This document shows, in pieces, positions 61,540 through 64,000 of a stretch of DNA of 64,000 bases. This stretch comes from Phycisphaerae bacterium. GTDB lineage: Bacteria; Chloroflexota; Anaerolineae; 4572-78; J111. The stretch covers positions 96,277-160,276 of the forward strand of contig JANQQF010000011.1 in NCBI GenBank assembly GCA_028285035.1, read 5' to 3'. The notes under the pieces are model-generated. The model had not been told where the DNA came from. It did no database searches and saw only the letters and a program-made list of their open reading frames with translations. A program made the translations under genes and the position numbers. Each line of letters begins with the position of its first letter. The stretch's first letter is position 1.

Positions 61540-61677
61540 GCAAGATAAAAGCGATTATATGGTTTTATTTTGCATAATGCAAGATAATCAGGTAATATGA
61601 ATTTTATTGTGCAAGATGCAGGATAAAACTAAAATATGGGGTTTATCTTGCGTCGTTCAAACCAATAATTGTTAGGT
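61540..61677. other. attI-like region with iterated GCAAGATAA boxes and GTTAGGT core
   Basis: Upstream of intI, three direct boxes (GCAAGATAA at 61540 and 61579, GCAAGATGC at 61611) and one inverted box (TTATCTTGC, 61643-61651) precede the crossover-type core GTTAGGT at 61671-61677. Spacings are 39, 32 and 32 bases. This is the expected place for the primary recombination site, and the boxes may be accessory integrase sites or regulator sites. Confidence 0.65.
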
Positions 61678-61694
61678 GGCTTGAGAGGTTAAGA

Positions 61695-62246
61695 GTGAGT
61701 AAAGACGACAGCAACAGTACTTCAATTAATGTAGGAATTTTGGTAGGAGCAATAGGGATTTTGTTAGCTTTGGTTGGGGTCTTGGTTGCAATAGTAGCTT
61801 GGTTGATTCCATTTCAACCAATAGGCCCATCACCATTTGCACCAGAGCAAACACCCGAAGAAATAGTCTCAAGTAGAGGTGAACCATCACCTACTTCTGT
61901 ACAATCTACAAATCTTGTAGGAGAATGTGAAGCGTTAGGAGATTTCGAAAAGGGGCGTATAAATTCGCAAATTACTATTCAAGGTAATAATTGGGTTCAC
62001 GCTGATTTTTGGTCTCCCAGTAAAACTCTAAAAGAAGGGTATGATGAGATTTCAGTTTTGTTTGAGCCGAATACATTGATGACTATTTCTGGTGTTTCTG
62101 GATCGGCTTGGGCATATAGTTCTGAATGTAGTCGTGATTATGTTCTCGAACGGATTAGAGAACACCAAATGAGAAGAAAAGATGACAATAAAAATCTGAT
62201 AACGATTTCTGTTGATGAACTCTGCACTGTGGTCCAGTGCCAGTAA
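61695..62246 (+). CDS. Cassette-encoded unknown membrane-anchored protein
   Basis: 183 residues from a GTG with GAGAGG upstream. A short N-terminus, one strong membrane helix (GILVGAIGILLALVGVLVAIVAWLIPF), a Pro/Ser-rich linker and an extracytoplasmic domain of about 105 residues with paired Cys (CEALG, SECSRD, DELCTVVQCQ). No family was recognised. It begins 24 bases after the attI-like core and is more AT-rich than the chromosome to the left, consistent with a recombined cassette. Confidence 0.65.
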   Translation: MSKDDSNSTSINVGILVGAIGILLALVGVLVAIVAWLIPFQPIGPSPFAPEQTPEEIVSSRGEPSPTSVQSTNLVGECEALGDFEKGRINSQITIQGNNWVHADFWSPSKTLKEGYDEISVLFEPNTLMTISGVSGSAWAYSSECSRDYVLERIREHQMRRKDDNKNLITISVDELCTVVQCQ

Positions 62247-62264
62247 AAAATCGACTTAAAAGTA

Positions 62265-62480
62265 TCAATCTACATCTAGCTTATCATCGGCCAGTTGGTC
62301 AACCGAGATATTAAAGAACTGGGCTATTCTGAAAGCCATTTCCAAAGTCGGTTTTCTACGTCCACTCTCCAAATTACCGATATACCCGTGCGAAGGGTAG
62401 CCAAGTGCCTCGGCTAATTCTCTCAACGTCATACCCTGACGTTCTCTTAAAGTCCGCAACTTCTCCCCAAATCTTTCCAT
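62265..62480 (-). CDS. XRE-family helix-turn-helix regulator
   Basis: 71 residues, nearly all one Cro/CI-type HTH: MTLRELAEALG (recognition region), HGYIGNLESGRRKPTLEMAFRIA, ending FNISVDQLADD. A perfect 18-bp palindrome at 62558-62575 is the likely operator and overlaps a plus-strand promoter, so it should repress itself and the degenerate gene at 62610. It is oriented against the cassette direction. Confidence 0.85.
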   Translation of the reverse strand: MERFGEKLRTLRERQGMTLRELAEALGYPSHGYIGNLESGRRKPTLEMAFRIAQFFNISVDQLADDKLDVD

Positions 62481-62529
62481 ACGTTTGCGTTATATCACCA
62501 ATTTGAAAAATATATTGGATACTTGAGAC

Positions 62530-62575
62530 TTGACAAGAGTAATTTATAATGATAAAATGTATCCAATTGGATACA
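62530..62575 (+). promoter_or_regulatory. Promoter with overlapping XRE operator
   Basis: TTGACA (62530-62535), 17-base spacer, TAAAAT (62553-62558), then the perfect palindrome TGTATCCAATTGGATACA (62558-62575) over the start region. A half-site TTGGATAC also occurs at about 62514. Confidence 0.72.
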
Positions 62576-62609
62576 AAATCCTTGTTTATCTTACCCGATC
62601 AGAGTCATT

Positions 62610-62904
62610 ATGAAACCATTGCTTGAATTTAAAGATGGCAATATCACTATCGAATTCTCCCCCTTCCAAATGCGCCGACATCGCCGCAGCCTGTCATTTC
62701 GCCAGCGAGTATAGTTTTGATGAGAAGATTGATACTTGGCGAACATTGGCAGCATTATTTCATGCTTGTACTGTCGCAGGTTTCGCGCAATGACAGATGG
62801 GTGAGCCTGATTTGGAGGCGTTGCTTGAGCAATTGACAATGTTGCGTGTGGTTAGCGACCCTCACAGTGACCTCACAAACAGAAAAAATGGACACAAAAT
62901 CTAA
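62610..62904 (+). pseudogene. Degenerate gene downstream of the XRE operator
   Basis: ATG 62610 opens a frame (MKPLLEFKDGNITIEFSPF) that ends at a TAG after 35 codons. A shifted frame continues from about 62672 with ADIAAACHFASEYSFDEK and DTWRTLAALFHACTVAGFAQ, stops at TGA 62791, and then resumes in the same frame with QMGEPDLEALLEQLTMLRVV to TAA 62904. One frameshift and one nonsense codon therefore break a protein of roughly 95 residues. The family is unknown. Its position after a regulated promoter suggests a former toxin or effector partner of the XRE protein. Confidence 0.6.
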
Positions 62905-63041
62905 TTTTTATGATAGGCTGGATTGGTCATTTAAGCAAGGTTCCAACATCTTGTCACATTCCCGAAATTCTTGCTTTAAGCCCCCCTTTTGAGGTACAAT
63001 TCAAGAAATACTGTTAATTTACTCTGTTCAGAGGTGATCTT

Positions 63042-63341
63042 ATGACCCGACATACCATTGAAGTATCGGAAACACTCTATAATCTTCTCAACAAACAGGC
63101 GGCTATTCAAGACAGTACCTTAGAAAAAGTGATTGAGCGTTTACTCATCAGCACTTCTTTTGTGTTGCAAGAAAATGATATGCTGATCTCGCTCCTGCCG
63201 GAAAGCGTTAATGAGGCTTTGGCGGCGGTGCAACGATTGACAACTTTGTTTGCTGAAGTACAGATACCAAATTTGGAACAAGTTTTGGACGACCCGATGC
63301 TGGAACTGGCTAATGCTGAACTGAATATAGATTTGATATGA
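63042..63341 (+). CDS. Antitoxin-like partner of the PIN protein
   Basis: 99 residues. The N-terminal 45 (HTIEVSETLYNLLNKQAA, ST-EKVIERLL) resemble a ribbon-helix-helix DNA-binding domain; the acidic C-terminal half would bind the toxin. It overlaps the PIN gene by four bases (ATGA), the classic order of vapBC operons, and probably represses its own transcription. The cognate nature is inferred from position. Confidence 0.75.
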   Translation: MTRHTIEVSETLYNLLNKQAAIQDSTLEKVIERLLISTSFVLQENDMLISLLPESVNEALAAVQRLTTLFAEVQIPNLEQVLDDPMLELANAELNIDLI

Positions 63342-63847
63342 GCCAAACGTTCCAACAGATTCCGGCAAATGTTGATGTCATGCTTGATGCGAATGTTGTT
63401 GTCTATGCTTTATTTCCTCAAGCCCGTTTTCATGAAGGATGCAAACAACTTCTTGTCCGCGGGGCAAAGGAGGAAATCCGCCTCCATTTAGTGGTCAATA
63501 CTGCGGCGGATGTGATCCATCGGGCAATGGTTTTGGAAGTGTTGGCTGAAGGACAATTTCAAAAGTCAGCCGATGCGGTCAATCACCTCAAACAAAATCC
63601 CCAATCAATTCAAAACCTAACCCGTTACAAGACGATTTTGCACGACTTGGTACAGAGCCGGATTAACATCTTGCCCTTAACGTATCGTGATTTACATGCC
63701 AGTAAGCAATATCGAGATGATTATGGGTTGATGACAAACGATTCAATCATTCTTGCAGTTATGAAAAGAGAAAAATTTCAATACTTGGCTACAAATGATA
63801 CTGATTTTGCGCGTATACCAGGAATTGCCATCAGAGTGCCAAGTTAA
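63338..63847 (+). CDS. PIN-domain toxin (VapC-like ribonuclease)
   Basis: 169 residues. PIN acidic residues: Asp in MLDANVVVYALF, Glu/Asp in the middle (AADVIHRAMVLEVL), Asp in MTNDSIILAVM and the final ATNDTDFARI. This four-acid arrangement suits a Mg-dependent RNase. Encoded as the second gene of a toxin-antitoxin pair and followed 28 bases later by an attC site, so the pair forms an integron cassette, a common stabilising cargo. Confidence 0.85.
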   Translation: MSQTFQQIPANVDVMLDANVVVYALFPQARFHEGCKQLLVRGAKEEIRLHLVVNTAADVIHRAMVLEVLAEGQFQKSADAVNHLKQNPQSIQNLTRYKTILHDLVQSRINILPLTYRDLHASKQYRDDYGLMTNDSIILAVMKREKFQYLATNDTDFARIPGIAIRVPS

Positions 63848-63875
63848 ACCACTGCCTTATCATTTGAAAGTGTCA

Positions 63876-63997
63876 GCTAACAAATCGTTGGTTCTGACCG
63901 CCTACCGCTGCGATTTTTGGGATTATCTCGCTGGTGAAGTTGTCGTAAAATAGCAGTGCCTTGCAAACCCGGCAGCAGCACAACTTAGGCGTTAGGC
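63876..63997 (+). repeat. attC-like recombination site at the end of the PIN cassette
   Basis: The outer cores GCTAAC (63876-63881) and GTTAGGC (63991-63997) are complementary. Inside, GTTG / CAAC form the L boxes after five- and six-base spacers, and GCTGC / GCAGC extend the stem. The length of about 122 bases is like long attC sites. The next cassette would begin at the window edge. Confidence 0.65.
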
Positions 63998-64000
63998 CGC

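Noticed and set aside
62821..62860. A second attC core at GTTAGCG (62851)
   Set aside because: The sequence does not fit the GTTRRRY core, and no complementary RYYYAAC partner with L boxes was found upstream.

Overview
The window is a bacterial chromosome segment with densely packed genes of moderate G+C. The most likely source is a Chloroflexota (Anaerolineae-like) genome. That is an inference from gene content: a DUF2723/GT39/FecR membrane cluster, pentapeptide-repeat proteins, a single-domain Ser/Thr kinase, an obg-nadD pair, a CPBP protease, ABC sugar importers with lipoprotein binding proteins, and an LPPTG-tailed DUF11 surface protein. No rRNA or housekeeping marker is present to fix the lineage.

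Layout. 1-3.5 kb: end of an unknown gene, a short-chain dehydrogenase, an AMP-forming acyl ligase and a YghZ-type aldo/keto reductase. 3.7-8.8 kb: a minus-strand membrane glycosyltransferase/FecR operon. 8.9-16.4 kb: small soluble proteins, an adenylate-kinase relative, a Yip1/WH2-like membrane protein, a Ser/Thr kinase, two pentapeptide proteins, an FmdB-type protein, a receiver domain and a glutaminyl cyclase. 16.5-24 kb: obg-nadD, a YjhG-type dehydratase, a nucleoside deaminase and a large surface protein. 24.1-29.7 kb: a minus-strand stretch with an Hsp90 homologue, a tandem pair of helical-repeat proteins, a TPR protein and then the unusual amber-tRNA unit described below. 29.9-39.5 kb: THUMP methyltransferase, M42 peptidase, mtnP, GH4, aminotransferase, AraC/AHSA1 pair and a GDPD. 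39.7-49.4 kb: a sugar-uptake locus (ArsR-type regulator, two permeases, a fused double binding protein, GH2 enzyme, broken galK). 49.5-53.6 kb: an alcohol dehydrogenase and two mechanistically different sulfatases behind a LacI-type operator. 53.9-58.2 kb: CDP-diglyceride synthase, PlsC and an ABC-2 exporter. 58.4-60.5 kb: CPBP protease, lipoprotein, YwiC-like protein. 60.6-64 kb: a chromosomal integron (IntI, attI-like site, a PIN toxin-antitoxin pair and a terminal attC).

The most unusual region is 24106-25123 (minus strand). A good promoter drives a complete but atypical tRNA whose anticodon is CUA, which decodes the amber codon UAG. Its five-base D loop, six-base-pair anticodon stem, CUCUAAA anticodon loop, 3-4 base variable loop and G73 recall tRNA-Pyl. 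Immediately downstream lies a leader whose inverted repeat covers the Shine-Dalgarno site of a 155-codon gene. A possible leader ORF carries UAG at codon 3 and ends in ATGA on that gene's start. The next gene, resembling a Pth2-type peptidyl-tRNA hydrolase, has a strong ribosome site and ATG but an in-frame UAG at codon 5. UAG is an ordinary stop elsewhere in the window, so genome-wide recoding is unlikely. A self-contained amber-readthrough or sensing module is the working hypothesis.
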